Assembly (NCBI RefSeq): GCF_023559245.1
Contig: NZ_CP097462.1
Location: 744,001 to 808,000 of the forward strand
DNA length: 64,000 nt
From: Sphingomonas sp. KRR8
Lineage (GTDB): Bacteria; Pseudomonadota; Alphaproteobacteria; Sphingomonadales; Sphingomonadaceae
Direction of reading: 5' to 3'
Shown here: positions 29,701 to 38,170 of the stretch, piece after piece
Position numbering within the stretch: position 1 is the stretch's first letter
Layout of the letters: every line of letters starts with the position of its first letter
The notes under the pieces: model-generated
Told to the model about the DNA's origin: nothing
Seen by the model: the letters and a program-made list of their open reading frames with translations, nothing else
Database searches by the model: none
Translations under genes and position numbers: made by a program

Positions 29701-30173
29701 GCACGTCCGGCAGTGTCCGGCAGGGCCTGCAGGCGATGATCCGGGCCGTTCACGGTCACCCATACGGGTGCGAGCCAGTCGAGATCATCGACATGCTGCT
29801 TGAGCGAGGCCACCGAACTGGGGTCCCACGGCGTGTAGAAACCCACGCTCACCCTTTGGCCGAGTGCCGCCGCGGCGCTCGCGGCGGGTAGTGCGCCGAC
29901 CCTGCGCGCGCTGGGTGGCCGCGTTCCGAGCAGACGCTGGAATGCGTGGTCGATACTGAGGCTGGTCCGGCGCAGCAGGCTTTGGCGCGGAGGCGGGAGC
30001 GGCTTGCCACGTTCCAGTGCGATTGGCAGCGGCGGCTCGGCCGGGAGCAGGCGGATGGAGGCGAACAGGGCGGCCGCGGCGAGCAGGTTCAGAAGCACGA
30101 ACAGGGTGGCGGCAAGCGTGAAGCGCTTGCGCCGCCGTCCGGTTGGATCGTGAAAGACGCTGCGTTCGGGCAT
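26757..30173 (-). CDS. GH18-like / polysaccharide deacetylase / GT2 fusion
   Basis: 1138-residue membrane protein with three catalytic regions. Residues 18-40 form a membrane anchor. About 105-430 is a GH18-type glycosidase-like domain with FDLEELD near 220. About 480-680 is a NodB polysaccharide deacetylase with TFDDGPD near 487 and HTYTHPN near 545. After a further membrane segment near 705-740, residues 755-1000 are a processive GT2 (PAYNEE, DDGS, DAD, EDQD, QRFRW), and C-terminal membrane helices follow. It resembles PgaC/HasA-type synthases fused to modification domains, so it may make and trim a partly deacetylated amino-sugar polymer. Confidence 0.88.
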   Translation of the reverse strand: MPERSVFHDPTGRRRKRFTLAATLFVLLNLLAAAALFASIRLLPAEPPLPIALERGKPLPPPRQSLLRRTSLSIDHAFQRLLGTRPPSARRVGALPAASAAAALGQRVSVGFYTPWDPSSVASLKQHVDDLDWLAPVWVTVNGPDHRLQALPDTAGRAIINSAAHRPLILPVIQNAANGLFDGPNTARLLASPMLRKQLLDRLEPFLVANHASGMLFDLEELDPAAQANFRLLLGEARKRFAARHWIIAMAAPVGADWNLRAFARVADRIFLMAYDEHSNDGEPGPIASQVWWANQVHAALLQLPRDKVVVTLGNYAYDWHGKGGEPLSVEEAWQEAAESDAVPTWDQASGNSTFAFDDEQGQRHTVWILDGASAFNQLSLLERAGVRNVALWRMGGEDPSIWSAFGRSGKRPLNAGALQSLPEVSNVDVEDNGEILRIASLPSPGRRQITVGQNGLISNVAFQQLPKPYTISRTGARPGLVALTFDDGPDRRWTPRILDILKADHVPATFFIVGENGLTEYGLLRRMIAEGHEIGSHTYTHPNLATVGRSRTLFELNATQRLFQAFTGRSLKLFRAPYFGDAEPTTADEIGPALEAQQRGYISVGLHVDSEDWRRPGVPAIVRNVVDGVLSANAERSANIVLMHDSGGDRAETIAALPQIIAQLKARGYRFVPVSELAGLTPAQAMPTLSTADQATAQFSLFLFLALGFLITSLGVLFAVALALGVARAVALSGLALLNARRELARVRPPIDPATFVTVLIPAYNEEAVIERSVRTVLASTHVRLEVIVIDDGSKDRTSAIVREQFGKEPRVRLLTLENGGKARALNQGLAIAGGEVVIALDADTQFESTTIARLARWFAADPRLGAVAGNAKVGNRVNLVTRWQALEYVTAQNLERRALAWLGAMTVVPGAVGAWRRAAIADVGGYPADTLAEDQDLTIAVQRAGWQVTYDQSAVAWTEAPHTIRQLARQRFRWAFGTIQCLWKHKGVMATGEPRGLAFIGLPQAILFQLLFALVSPLIDLALIVSVTTTALSIHDHGLTYVQGDLSRMATFWLLFAAIDLVAGLIAFALERREKWRLIVWLLPMRFVYRQIMYYVVIKATVQALRGPKVGWTTVARRGSVEMAPTAPRRVLEPSD

Positions 30174-30303
30174 GTGGCTCCAAGTTTACGAGCACGGTCG
30201 GCAGGCTGTTACTTAAGTCTTTGTCATGCTTGCGTCAGCGGTCGTTTCGCTTCAGTCATGACCAGAACCGCTTGAAGCGGGCAAGAAGGGGGAGTTCGAT
30301 CCA

Positions 30304-30729
30304 ATGCACAATCCGTTGCTGGGCCCGGTGGTAGCCCTCGTGATCTGGACCCTTCTGATGCTGGTGTGGCTGGCCGCGACGCGCTTGCCGGCGTTGAAGC
30401 GCGCCGGAATCGAACCGCCGCCCGGGAGCCGCGGCGTCGATCTGGAGCGGGCAGTGCCGGGCAAGGTGAACTGGCCGGCCCACAATTACGCGCATCTTCA
30501 TGAACAGCCCACGCTGTTTTATGCCATCGTGCTGACCCTGGTCGCCATGGGCGATCACATGACGCTGAACCTCGCTTTGGCATGGGCGTATGTGGCGATC
30601 AGGATCGTTCACAGCCTGGTGCAGGCGACCAGCAACGTCGTTCGGGTCAGGTTCGCGCTGTTCATGCTCTCGACCCTGTGCCTCGCCGCCCTGACGCTGC
30701 ACGCGACGATCAGCCTGCTCCACGGCTGA
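30304..30729 (+). CDS. MAPEG family membrane protein
   Basis: 141-residue four-helix membrane protein, a paralogue of 26329-26760: HNYAHLHEQPTLFYAIVLTL and WAYVAIRIVHSLVQATSN align closely. A strong GGGGGAG site precedes the ATG. It is divergent from the big polysaccharide enzyme and overlaps the convergent methyltransferase by 20 bases. Confidence 0.9.
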   Translation: MHNPLLGPVVALVIWTLLMLVWLAATRLPALKRAGIEPPPGSRGVDLERAVPGKVNWPAHNYAHLHEQPTLFYAIVLTLVAMGDHMTLNLALAWAYVAIRIVHSLVQATSNVVRVRFALFMLSTLCLAALTLHATISLLHG

Positions 30730-31891
30730 AGGCGGCGGCCAGTTCGATATGGGTTGACCAGCGGAACTGGCCCACCGGCTTGACCCAGTCGAGCGCAAAG
30801 CCGCCGTCCACCAACAGCCGCGCATCGCGGGCGAAGGTCGCGGGATTGCAGCTGACGTAAGCAAGGCGTGGCACCATCGAACCGGCAAGCTCGCGCACTT
30901 GGGCCTCGGCGCCGGCGCGTGGCGGATCGAGCACGACAGAGTCAAATCCGGCCAGTTCTTCAGCCGTGAGCGGCCGGCGGTACAGGTCGCGGTGCTCGGC
31001 CGGCTGGCCTGGTCGCGCCGCTTTAAGCGCGAGCACGGCGTCGCGCGCCGCTTCGGCGGCATAGACCTGTCCGGGCAGCGCCAGCGTGAAGGTGCCGAGC
31101 CCGGCGAACAGGTCCGCGCTTCGGCTGGGCTGGCTAACGGCGTCGAGCACGGCGGCGACCAGCGCGCCCTCGCCATCTTCCGTTGCCTGAAGGAAAGCGC
31201 CGGGCGGCAGCGCGACGGGAGTGCCTGAAAGGGTTACCGTCGCGGGTCTGGGTTCGTAGCGGACCTCGGGGCCGAAGCCTTCATCGAGGCTGAGCCGTGC
31301 GAGCGCATAGCGATCGGCAAAGTCGGTCAACGCCTCCGCGGCGGCAAGGCCCTCTGCCACCACGCCGCTGAGCGCCACGTCGACACCCTGATCACAAAGG
31401 GTCATTCGCACTTCGCCAGCTGCCTTACGGCCGAGCAACGTCGCGAGCAGCGAGCGCAGCGGGGCCACCAGCGCGAACATCTCGGGGAGAAGAACGTGAC
31501 ATTCGCGCATATCGATCACGCGATGCGAGCGTTCAGCGTTGAAGCCGAGAACGACCCCCTTCCCTGCCCTCAGCGCACGCAGCGTGGCTCGACGGCGGCT
31601 CCGCGGTGGAGACAGATGAGGGTCGCGAATGTCTGTTGCGAGGTCGTGCTGGGCAAGCGCACCGGCGACGCGATCGACCAGATACGCGCTGTAGGCCGCG
31701 TCATCGACATGCTGGAGCTGGCATCCGCCGCACTCGGGAAAGTGACGGCATGGCGGCACCTGGTGGTGGGGCCCAGGGCTGAGGGCGCCGGTGTCGTCGA
31801 TCGTGTCGCCAGGCGCGGCGAGCGCGAAGTGGCGTCCCGAGCCAGTGACACCGTCGCCGCCTGCGGCGATCCGGACGATGGTTTCGCTCAC
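30710..31891 (-). CDS. TrmA/RlmD-type 23S rRNA or tRNA m5U methyltransferase
   Basis: 393-residue class I SAM methyltransferase of the RumA/TrmA family. Iron-sulfur ligands lie in CRHFPECGGCQLQH (C-x5-C-x2-C), the SAM site includes DLFAGLGTFTLAL, and the catalytic blocks are VVLDPPRAG and YVSCNPATFARD. It should methylate a uridine at C5; target RNA cannot be fixed from sequence. Start: GTG at 31891, overlapping the Nnr stop as GTGA. Confidence 0.88.
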   Translation of the reverse strand: MSETIVRIAAGGDGVTGSGRHFALAAPGDTIDDTGALSPGPHHQVPPCRHFPECGGCQLQHVDDAAYSAYLVDRVAGALAQHDLATDIRDPHLSPPRSRRRATLRALRAGKGVVLGFNAERSHRVIDMRECHVLLPEMFALVAPLRSLLATLLGRKAAGEVRMTLCDQGVDVALSGVVAEGLAAAEALTDFADRYALARLSLDEGFGPEVRYEPRPATVTLSGTPVALPPGAFLQATEDGEGALVAAVLDAVSQPSRSADLFAGLGTFTLALPGQVYAAEAARDAVLALKAARPGQPAEHRDLYRRPLTAEELAGFDSVVLDPPRAGAEAQVRELAGSMVPRLAYVSCNPATFARDARLLVDGGFALDWVKPVGQFRWSTHIELAAAFSRGAG

Positions 31892-33228
31892 AGGACCAGC
31901 GGGATGGACGCGAGCAGGTCGTCGGCGATCATCGCTGGTCCGGCCCGCTCGGCGGCACGACCATGCAACCACACGCCGGCGCTTGCGGCCTCGAACGCAG
32001 GGAGCCCACGCGCGCGAAGAGCGGCGATCATTCCGGCAAGCACGTCTCCCGTGCCGGCGGTCGCAAGCCAGCTTGGGGCCGGCGGGGCAAAACCGAGCCG
32101 ACCGTCGGGCGACGCGACGAGGGTGTCGGGACCCTTGAAGACAATCACGGCACCCGAGCGCTCGGCGGCGGCGAGCGCCTGTTCGGCCTTGGTGCCGGGC
32201 AAGTCCCCGAACAGCTTGGCGAACTCACCCGCATGGGGGGTGACGATCGCATCCTGGCCACGCAGTCGCTCGGGCTCACCGATCTGCCCGATCCCATCGG
32301 CATCGATCACCTTGGGGGCATGGCTGGTGAGCGCCAAGGTGAGGATCTGTGGCAGGTCCCCCATGCCCGGGCCAACCAGGATGCAGCCGATGCGCGGATC
32401 GGCCAGGGTAGCGGTATCGGTCTGGACCACTGCGGCAGGGAGATGCTCGATCACGCGGCTGGTCGAAACACGCACATAGCCGGCGCCGGTGCGCGCAGCG
32501 GCGCTGGCGGCGAGTGCGATCGCCCCGGGCATCTTGCCGGCCAAGGCATGGACGAGCCCGCGATTATACTTGTGGGCATCGGGAGCAATCGGCGGAAGTT
32601 CGGGGCGGGTGATTTCGTGCCAGCGCAGATCAGCGGCGATGCCGATGTCGGCGAGCACCAGCCGGCCCGTGCACGCCATCGCTGGCATGAGGCGATGTGC
32701 CGGCTTGAGAGCGCCGAAGCTGACCGTGAGGTGGGCCTTTGGGACAGCGGAGAGAATGGCACCACTGTCCGCTTCGACGCCGCTTGGCAGATCCGCGCAA
32801 ACGGTCAGCTGCGAACGGCGCGAAAGATCACATAAACGTTGCTGGACAACATCTTCCAGACCGCGCTTCAGACCCGTTCCAAACAGGCAATCGACCAACA
32901 CGCTCGCCGGCTTGGCATTCTCAAGGCGCTCGACAGGCCCGGACCATAGGCCACGCGCCCATCGCGCCACGTCCGTGACCGGCTCGGCCATGGCGGCAAT
33001 GCGGACATCCACTCCGGCAGCGGCAAGGTGGCGGGCAGCGACATAGCCGTCGCCGCCGTTATTACCCGGTCCGCAGAGAACCAAAGTGGGCTCCGGGCCC
33101 GCGAACCGCAGAACGGCCAGGGCAAGGCTTGCCCCGGCACGCCCCATGAGTGTCTCGATGCTGGTGCCGGCCGCGATCGCCTGCTCTTCGGCAGTGCGCA
33201 TGGCAGCGGCGGTCAGGATCGGGCGCAT
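31888..33228 (-). CDS. nnr: Bifunctional NAD(P)H-hydrate epimerase/dehydratase
   Basis: 446-residue two-domain repair enzyme. The N-terminal epimerase has LCGPGNNGGDGYVAARHL near residue 55. The C-terminal ADP-dependent dehydratase has HKYNRGLVHALAGK, ILVGPGMGD, IVTPHAGEFAKLFGD and the ATP-fold motif ATAGTGDVLAGMIAAL. It repairs NADHX and NADPHX in the cytosol. The start at 33228 is one base past the ispE stop. Confidence 0.93.
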   Translation of the reverse strand: MRPILTAAAMRTAEEQAIAAGTSIETLMGRAGASLALAVLRFAGPEPTLVLCGPGNNGGDGYVAARHLAAAGVDVRIAAMAEPVTDVARWARGLWSGPVERLENAKPASVLVDCLFGTGLKRGLEDVVQQRLCDLSRRSQLTVCADLPSGVEADSGAILSAVPKAHLTVSFGALKPAHRLMPAMACTGRLVLADIGIAADLRWHEITRPELPPIAPDAHKYNRGLVHALAGKMPGAIALAASAAARTGAGYVRVSTSRVIEHLPAAVVQTDTATLADPRIGCILVGPGMGDLPQILTLALTSHAPKVIDADGIGQIGEPERLRGQDAIVTPHAGEFAKLFGDLPGTKAEQALAAAERSGAVIVFKGPDTLVASPDGRLGFAPPAPSWLATAGTGDVLAGMIAALRARGLPAFEAASAGVWLHGRAAERAGPAMIADDLLASIPLVL

Positions 33229-33229
33229 G

Positions 33230-34045
33230 CTAGCGAAGCACGCTCGCGAGGTGCCACCAGGCGGTGGGACAAGCGGCCGCGGCCGCGTCCCGCGCAGCCT
33301 CGTCAGCGAAGAGGGCGAAGCATGTGGCGCCAGAGCCGGACATGCGCACGTATTGCGCACCGGGCCGCTCCCGTAGCCAATTGAGCACAAGTCCGATCGC
33401 GGGGACGAGGTTCCTGGCGGGTGCCTCAAGGTCGTTGCGCCCCATGCGCCAGTCGCCCAGCGGCCCCCTGTCCTGCCCGTCCCAAGCGGCGAAGACCAAC
33501 CCGGTGGAGAGTGCCTGGCGCGGGTTGACGAGCAGCACCGGCATGTCCGCGACGCCCGCATCGACGAGTTGGAGCTGGTCGCCCGCGCCTGTGCCGCGGC
33601 TTGTCAGCGACAGCAGGCAGGCCGGGACATCGGCGCCGAGTTCAGGCGCAACACGTTCGGCGATGGCCGGATCGATGCTCCACATCGCCGTCAGCAGACG
33701 CAATGCCGCCGCGGCATCGGCCGATCCCCCACCAAGCCCTGCAGCGACCGGCAGGCGCTTGTCGAGGACCAGCCGCGCTCCCCGACCTACCCGCGCCTCG
33801 CTGGCCAGAGCCGTTGCGGCGCGGTGGACCAGATTGTCTGCACCGTCATCGAGCATGGCAGCGAATGGACCGGTGATCGTCAGCGACAGTTCAGGCGCGG
33901 GCTCACCCCACAGTCGGTCGCCGTCCGTGCAAAAGGCGAAAATCGTTTCAAGCGCATGGCGACCGTCTGGAAGCCGCCCACGCACGTGCAGCGCGAGGTT
34001 GACCTTGGCCGGCGCGACCTCGCTCCAGCGGGCGACGTCGCTCAC
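33230..34045 (-). CDS. ispE: 4-diphosphocytidyl-2-C-methyl-D-erythritol kinase
   Basis: 271-residue GHMP kinase of the MEP isoprenoid pathway. It has the N-terminal APAKVNLALHVRGRLPDG, the ATP loop LPVAAGLGGGSADAAAALR and the C-terminal MSGSGATCFALF. The GTG start at 34045 is 2 bases from the TPR gene stop. With uppS elsewhere in this window, two steps of polyprenyl supply are represented. Confidence 0.94.
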   Translation of the reverse strand: MSDVARWSEVAPAKVNLALHVRGRLPDGRHALETIFAFCTDGDRLWGEPAPELSLTITGPFAAMLDDGADNLVHRAATALASEARVGRGARLVLDKRLPVAAGLGGGSADAAAALRLLTAMWSIDPAIAERVAPELGADVPACLLSLTSRGTGAGDQLQLVDAGVADMPVLLVNPRQALSTGLVFAAWDGQDRGPLGDWRMGRNDLEAPARNLVPAIGLVLNWLRERPGAQYVRMSGSGATCFALFADEAARDAAAAACPTAWWHLASVLR

Positions 34046-34046
34046 G

Positions 34047-35717
34047 TCACTTCGCAGCGTTGGTTGCGCCAAGGCCTGACTGCAGCTTTGACTGGATTCG
34101 GGCCCGGCCCTTGTCGTCGGCGACAACGAGAGCGGCGTTCCAGCTGTTACGGGCTTCGAACCGTCGACCGGCACTGTAGAGGGCATCGCCGAGATGCTCG
34201 TGGATCTCCGCCTCGGTCGCATCCTTCGTTGCTGCTTCGGTCAGCGTCTTGATCGCCTCGGACAGCTTGCCGCGCTTGAACTGCGCCCAGCCAAGCGAGT
34301 CCGTGATGGAGGCATCGTCAGGCGATAGACGATGAGCCTCCGAGATTAGCGCTTCGGCAGCGTCGAGGTTCTCACCTCGTTCGAGTTGCGCATAACCGAG
34401 ATAGTTGAGCACGGTCGGGCTTTGCGGCGCCAGTGCCCGCGCTTTCTCCAGCGACACGCGCGCCTGATCCCAGCGGCCGGACCGCTCCAGCATGGCACCG
34501 TGCAGCAGATAGAATTGCCAGGCGTTCGGCAGGTCAGCGGGCAGCAGGGCAATAGCGCGGGCGTAGGCGCTGGCGGCGTCGGCCTGGCGATCCGAAGCGT
34601 CCAGTGCGTCCGCGAGCCGGCCCCAGTCGGTGTAGTCTGCATCACGTGCCTGCGCGAAGGCCTGGGCGCGGGCGAGTGCTTCCGGCTTTCGATTGGCCTT
34701 GGTCAGCGCATTGACCTCAGCGTCGTGAGCCTGCGAGGCGTAGACGCTGCGATCATCGATGGTCCGCAAGGCGGCAAGCGCATCGTCGGCCCGATCGGCC
34801 TGGCTCATCAGCGAGCCGGACAGAATGCGGTGGTAATCGTTGTCGGGGTCCGCGAACCGCGCGATCTGGGTAAGAACAATTGGCAGGGACTGGCCGCTCT
34901 CCCGGTTGAGATCGAGGGCGAGGGCGTCAAGGATGAGCGCCAAGCCCTGTGCCGCGGTCTCGATGCCGGTGCCCGGCCGGCGTCCTGCGGCAACGAGGGC
35001 ACGGGCTCGCCGGACGGCAGGCTCTGCAGTGTCGAGCAAGGCAAGGGCGCGAGCCTGGTCGCCGGCCTTCAGAAAGGCGTCGGCAAAGGCAAGCCGGAGT
35101 GCGATCGCCCGTCCGCCGCCAGCGTCGATGGCTCGGCGCGCCAGCACATCGGCAGCGGCGGTGTTGCGCTGCGCAAGCAAGGCAAATGCACCGAGTTCGA
35201 CCCGTAGCGGCGAAGCGACGCTTTCGGCGGGGATGGCGTCGATCGCCTGCTGAGCGCGCGGATCGCGCCGCTCGATCAGGGTCCAGGCCAGGACTGGTTG
35301 CGCGAGAAACTTGAGGCTGCCCGAGGGAGCGTCGAGCTGGAGTATTTGCACCGCCTGCTCGGGCCGGCGGCCGCGCAGCGCGTCAGCGGCCAGGAGGAGC
35401 CGGGCGTCCACGGCCAGAGTGACCGGCGCGCGCTTGCCGATGAGGCGAAGCGCAAGCGCCATGTCGCCCGACGCAATGGCCTGGCCCACAGCGCGGTCGG
35501 CAACCACCTTGTTCGATGGATCGGCGGCCGCAAGCGAAGCGTAGAGCGAGGCGGCGCGACGGCTGTCCCCTCGCAGCTCGGCGGCACGGGCGCCGGCAAA
35601 CAGGGTCATCGCGCTCGGCCGGTAGGTGATGAGGCGCGCGGCCGACGCCGGCGCCGCGAAAAGCACGACTGCCAGCGCTGCGCCCGCAAGACTACATGTT
35701 CGGATAGTTCGGGCCAC
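34047..35717 (-). CDS. Exported TPR-repeat protein
   Basis: 556-residue protein with a signal peptide (TCSLAGAALAVVLFAAPASA, cleavage after ASA near residue 27). Many tetratricopeptide units follow, clearest at residues 410-530 (LEKARALAPQSPTVLNYLGY, DSLGWAQFKRGKLSEAIKTL). Such periplasmic TPR proteins act as scaffolds. The gene starts inside the end of the ETF-QO gene (26-base overlap), so the two are likely coupled. Confidence 0.85.
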   Translation of the reverse strand: MARTIRTCSLAGAALAVVLFAAPASAARLITYRPSAMTLFAGARAAELRGDSRRAASLYASLAAADPSNKVVADRAVGQAIASGDMALALRLIGKRAPVTLAVDARLLLAADALRGRRPEQAVQILQLDAPSGSLKFLAQPVLAWTLIERRDPRAQQAIDAIPAESVASPLRVELGAFALLAQRNTAAADVLARRAIDAGGGRAIALRLAFADAFLKAGDQARALALLDTAEPAVRRARALVAAGRRPGTGIETAAQGLALILDALALDLNRESGQSLPIVLTQIARFADPDNDYHRILSGSLMSQADRADDALAALRTIDDRSVYASQAHDAEVNALTKANRKPEALARAQAFAQARDADYTDWGRLADALDASDRQADAASAYARAIALLPADLPNAWQFYLLHGAMLERSGRWDQARVSLEKARALAPQSPTVLNYLGYAQLERGENLDAAEALISEAHRLSPDDASITDSLGWAQFKRGKLSEAIKTLTEAATKDATEAEIHEHLGDALYSAGRRFEARNSWNAALVVADDKGRARIQSKLQSGLGATNAAK

Positions 35718-37344
35718 CGCCGCCCTCCGGAGTCACCCAGTTGATGTTCTGGCAGGGATCCTTGATGTCGCAGGTCTTGCAGTGGACGCAGTTCTGCGCG
35801 TTGATCTGCAGCCTCGGGGCACCGTCCTCTACCACATATTCGTAAACGCCCGCCGGGCAATATCGCTGCTCGGGACCGTCATATTGCGGCAAGTTGACCC
35901 GCGTCGGGATGGTGGGATCCTTGAGGGTGAGGTGGATCGGCTGATCTTCCTCATGATTGGTGTTCGACAGGAAAACCGAGGAAAGCTTGTCAAAGCTGAT
36001 CACGCCGTCGGGCTTCGGATAGTTGATCGGCGGCGCGATGTCGCGGCGCCACAGAGTCTCATGGTCGGGGTGATGCTTCATCTCGAACGGAAGGCCGACC
36101 TTGAGCTGCCGCATCCACATGTCGGCGCCCGCCACCAGCGTGCCGATGGTGGCGCCGAACTTGGCAACGGCCGGCTCGGCGTTCTTCACCTTGCGCAGCT
36201 CCTCACCGACCCAGCCGTTGCGGACGGAGGGTTCGTACGTGTCGAGCAGGTCTCCTCGCCGGTCTGCCGCAATCGCCTCGAAGGCTGCTTCGGCGGCGAG
36301 CATCCCGCTCTTCATCGCGGTGTGGGTGCCCTTGATGCGGGGCACGTTCACGAAGCCCGCCGAGCAGCCGATCAGGGCACCGCCTGGGAATGCGAGCTGG
36401 GGTATCGACTGCCAGCCGCCCTCGTTGATGGCACGCGCGCCGTAGGAGACACGGCGCCCCCCTTCGAGCATCTCCTTGATCGCGGGATGATGCTTCCAGC
36501 GCTGCATCTCGTCGAAGGGCGAAAGGTGCGGGTTCTTGTAAGATAGTGCGACCACGAAGCCGATCGACAGCTGATGGTTGTCCTGATGGTAGATCCAGCC
36601 GCCGCCCCATGCATCGCCGAGCGGCCACCCTTGCGTGTGGATGACCCGGCCCGGCGTATGCTTGGCGGGGTCGATGTCCCACAGTTCCTTGATGCCGATT
36701 CCATAGACCTGCGGCTGGCAGTTCTTTTCCAGCTCGAACTGGCGCTTGAGCTGCTTGGTGAGGCTGCCCCGCGCCCCTTCGGCGAAGAAGGTGTAGCGGG
36801 CGTGGATCTCCATGCCCGGCTGGTAATCGGGCTTGCGAGTGCCGTCTCGCGCGATTCCCATGTCGCCGGTGGCAACGCCCTTCACCGAACCGTCGTCATT
36901 GTAGAGGATCTCGGCGGCGGGAAAGCCGGGGAAGATCTCGACCCCAAGCTCCTCGGCCTTGCCGGCGAGCCAGCGGCAGAGGTTGGCCAGGCTGCCCGTG
37001 AACGTCCCCTTGTTGTCGAGGAAGCCGGGCATCATCAGGTGCGGCAGGTGGAAGTGCTTGCGCTTGGTCAGCACCCAATGCTCGTTCCGGGTGACGGGCA
37101 CCCGATTGAGCAGGCAGCTCTCGTCCTCGCGCCATTCGGGCAGAAGTTCATCGAGGCTACGGGGATCGATCACCGCACCGGACAGGATGTGGGCGCCGAC
37201 TTCGGAGCCCTTCTCGAGCACGCACACGCCGAGCTCACGCCCGGCCTCGTTCGCGAACTGTTTGAGCCGGATCGCCGCGGACAGGCCCGCCGGGCCCGCT
37301 CCCACGATGACGACATCATATTCCATCGACTCGCGTTCGCTCAT
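35692..37344 (-). CDS. Electron transfer flavoprotein-ubiquinone oxidoreductase
   Basis: 550-residue FAD and [4Fe-4S] protein that passes electrons from ETF to ubiquinone. The FAD motif is VVIVGAGPAGLSAAIRL, GEDV-type segments follow, and the C-terminal cluster ligands are in CVHCKTCDIKDPCQNINW before the typical PEGGGGPNYPNM ending. The start at 37344 (MSERESMEYD) gives the usual length; an ATG 15 bases upstream is possible. Confidence 0.95.
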   Translation of the reverse strand: MSERESMEYDVVIVGAGPAGLSAAIRLKQFANEAGRELGVCVLEKGSEVGAHILSGAVIDPRSLDELLPEWREDESCLLNRVPVTRNEHWVLTKRKHFHLPHLMMPGFLDNKGTFTGSLANLCRWLAGKAEELGVEIFPGFPAAEILYNDDGSVKGVATGDMGIARDGTRKPDYQPGMEIHARYTFFAEGARGSLTKQLKRQFELEKNCQPQVYGIGIKELWDIDPAKHTPGRVIHTQGWPLGDAWGGGWIYHQDNHQLSIGFVVALSYKNPHLSPFDEMQRWKHHPAIKEMLEGGRRVSYGARAINEGGWQSIPQLAFPGGALIGCSAGFVNVPRIKGTHTAMKSGMLAAEAAFEAIAADRRGDLLDTYEPSVRNGWVGEELRKVKNAEPAVAKFGATIGTLVAGADMWMRQLKVGLPFEMKHHPDHETLWRRDIAPPINYPKPDGVISFDKLSSVFLSNTNHEEDQPIHLTLKDPTIPTRVNLPQYDGPEQRYCPAGVYEYVVEDGAPRLQINAQNCVHCKTCDIKDPCQNINWVTPEGGGGPNYPNM

Positions 37345-37441
37345 TCGCTCTTCGTCCATCCGTGCGGGCCATCGGCCATTCCCCCTGCCCTGCCCTTCAG
37401 ATGATAGTGGCGTCAATGGCGACAAGGGGTATGATTGGCGG

Positions 37442-38170
37442 GTGTCGGGTGGGGATCAGTCAGTAGTGGACAAAGCGCTCGCTTCCAGCCTGCTGGGTTG
37501 GTGGCTGGAAGCCGGCGTCGACGTGCCCGTCGGCGAAGCTCCGCGCGACTGGCTGCGAAAAGGCGTGTCTCACGATATCGAGGCATCCGCCGCGGTCAGC
37601 CACGTCGCCGCCGAGCCCGGGCGCACTCCGATCGGCAGTCTCGACGAATATCAGGCGTGGCTGCGCGAAGGCCTCGACCTGCCGCTATTCCAGGCCGGCG
37701 CCGGTCGGGCCCTGCCTCATGGTCCCGCGCAGGCACCGCTGATGATCGTTTCGGACCTCCCCGAGCGTGACGGTTCAGGCCAGGGCCGCCCGATCACCGG
37801 AGAGGCCTGGACCCTGACGGAGAAGATGCTGGTCGCAATCGGCTTCACGCCCGGCCAGGTTTATGTCGCCGCCCTCGCCTGCTTCCCCGCGCCCGCCGGC
37901 CGGTTGGACCCGCAACTGGCGGCCGAGTGCGGAAATGAGATTCGACGGCATATCGGCCTGGTCGCTCCCAAGCGGCTGCTGCTGCTGGGCGAAGGTCCAG
38001 CAAAGGCGCTCACCGGGCAAGGTCTGGTTCAAGCCCGGGGCAAGATCCATCGCGTCGATCATATTCCCGCCGTTGTCACTTTCCATCCCCGCCAGCTGCT
38101 CAGCCATCCGCCCCACAAGGCCCATGCATGGCGTGACCTGCTGTTGCTGATGAGTGAAGAGGTTTCATGA
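37442..38170 (+). CDS. Uracil-DNA glycosylase-like protein, degenerate
   Basis: About 242-residue protein of the UDG superfamily. The fold is recognisable (PLMIVSDLPERDGSGQGRPI, ALACFPAPAGRL, LVAPKRLLLLGEGPAKALTG, TFHPRQLLSHP). The catalytic GEAPG block of family 4 reads SDLPE here, and the four iron-sulfur cysteines are not all present. It may have lost glycosylase activity or act on another base. The start is uncertain: GTG 37442 or GTG 37466. It overlaps the lytic transglycosylase by ATGA. Confidence 0.75.
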   Translation: MSGGDQSVVDKALASSLLGWWLEAGVDVPVGEAPRDWLRKGVSHDIEASAAVSHVAAEPGRTPIGSLDEYQAWLREGLDLPLFQAGAGRALPHGPAQAPLMIVSDLPERDGSGQGRPITGEAWTLTEKMLVAIGFTPGQVYVAALACFPAPAGRLDPQLAAECGNEIRRHIGLVAPKRLLLLGEGPAKALTGQGLVQARGKIHRVDHIPAVVTFHPRQLLSHPPHKAHAWRDLLLLMSEEVS

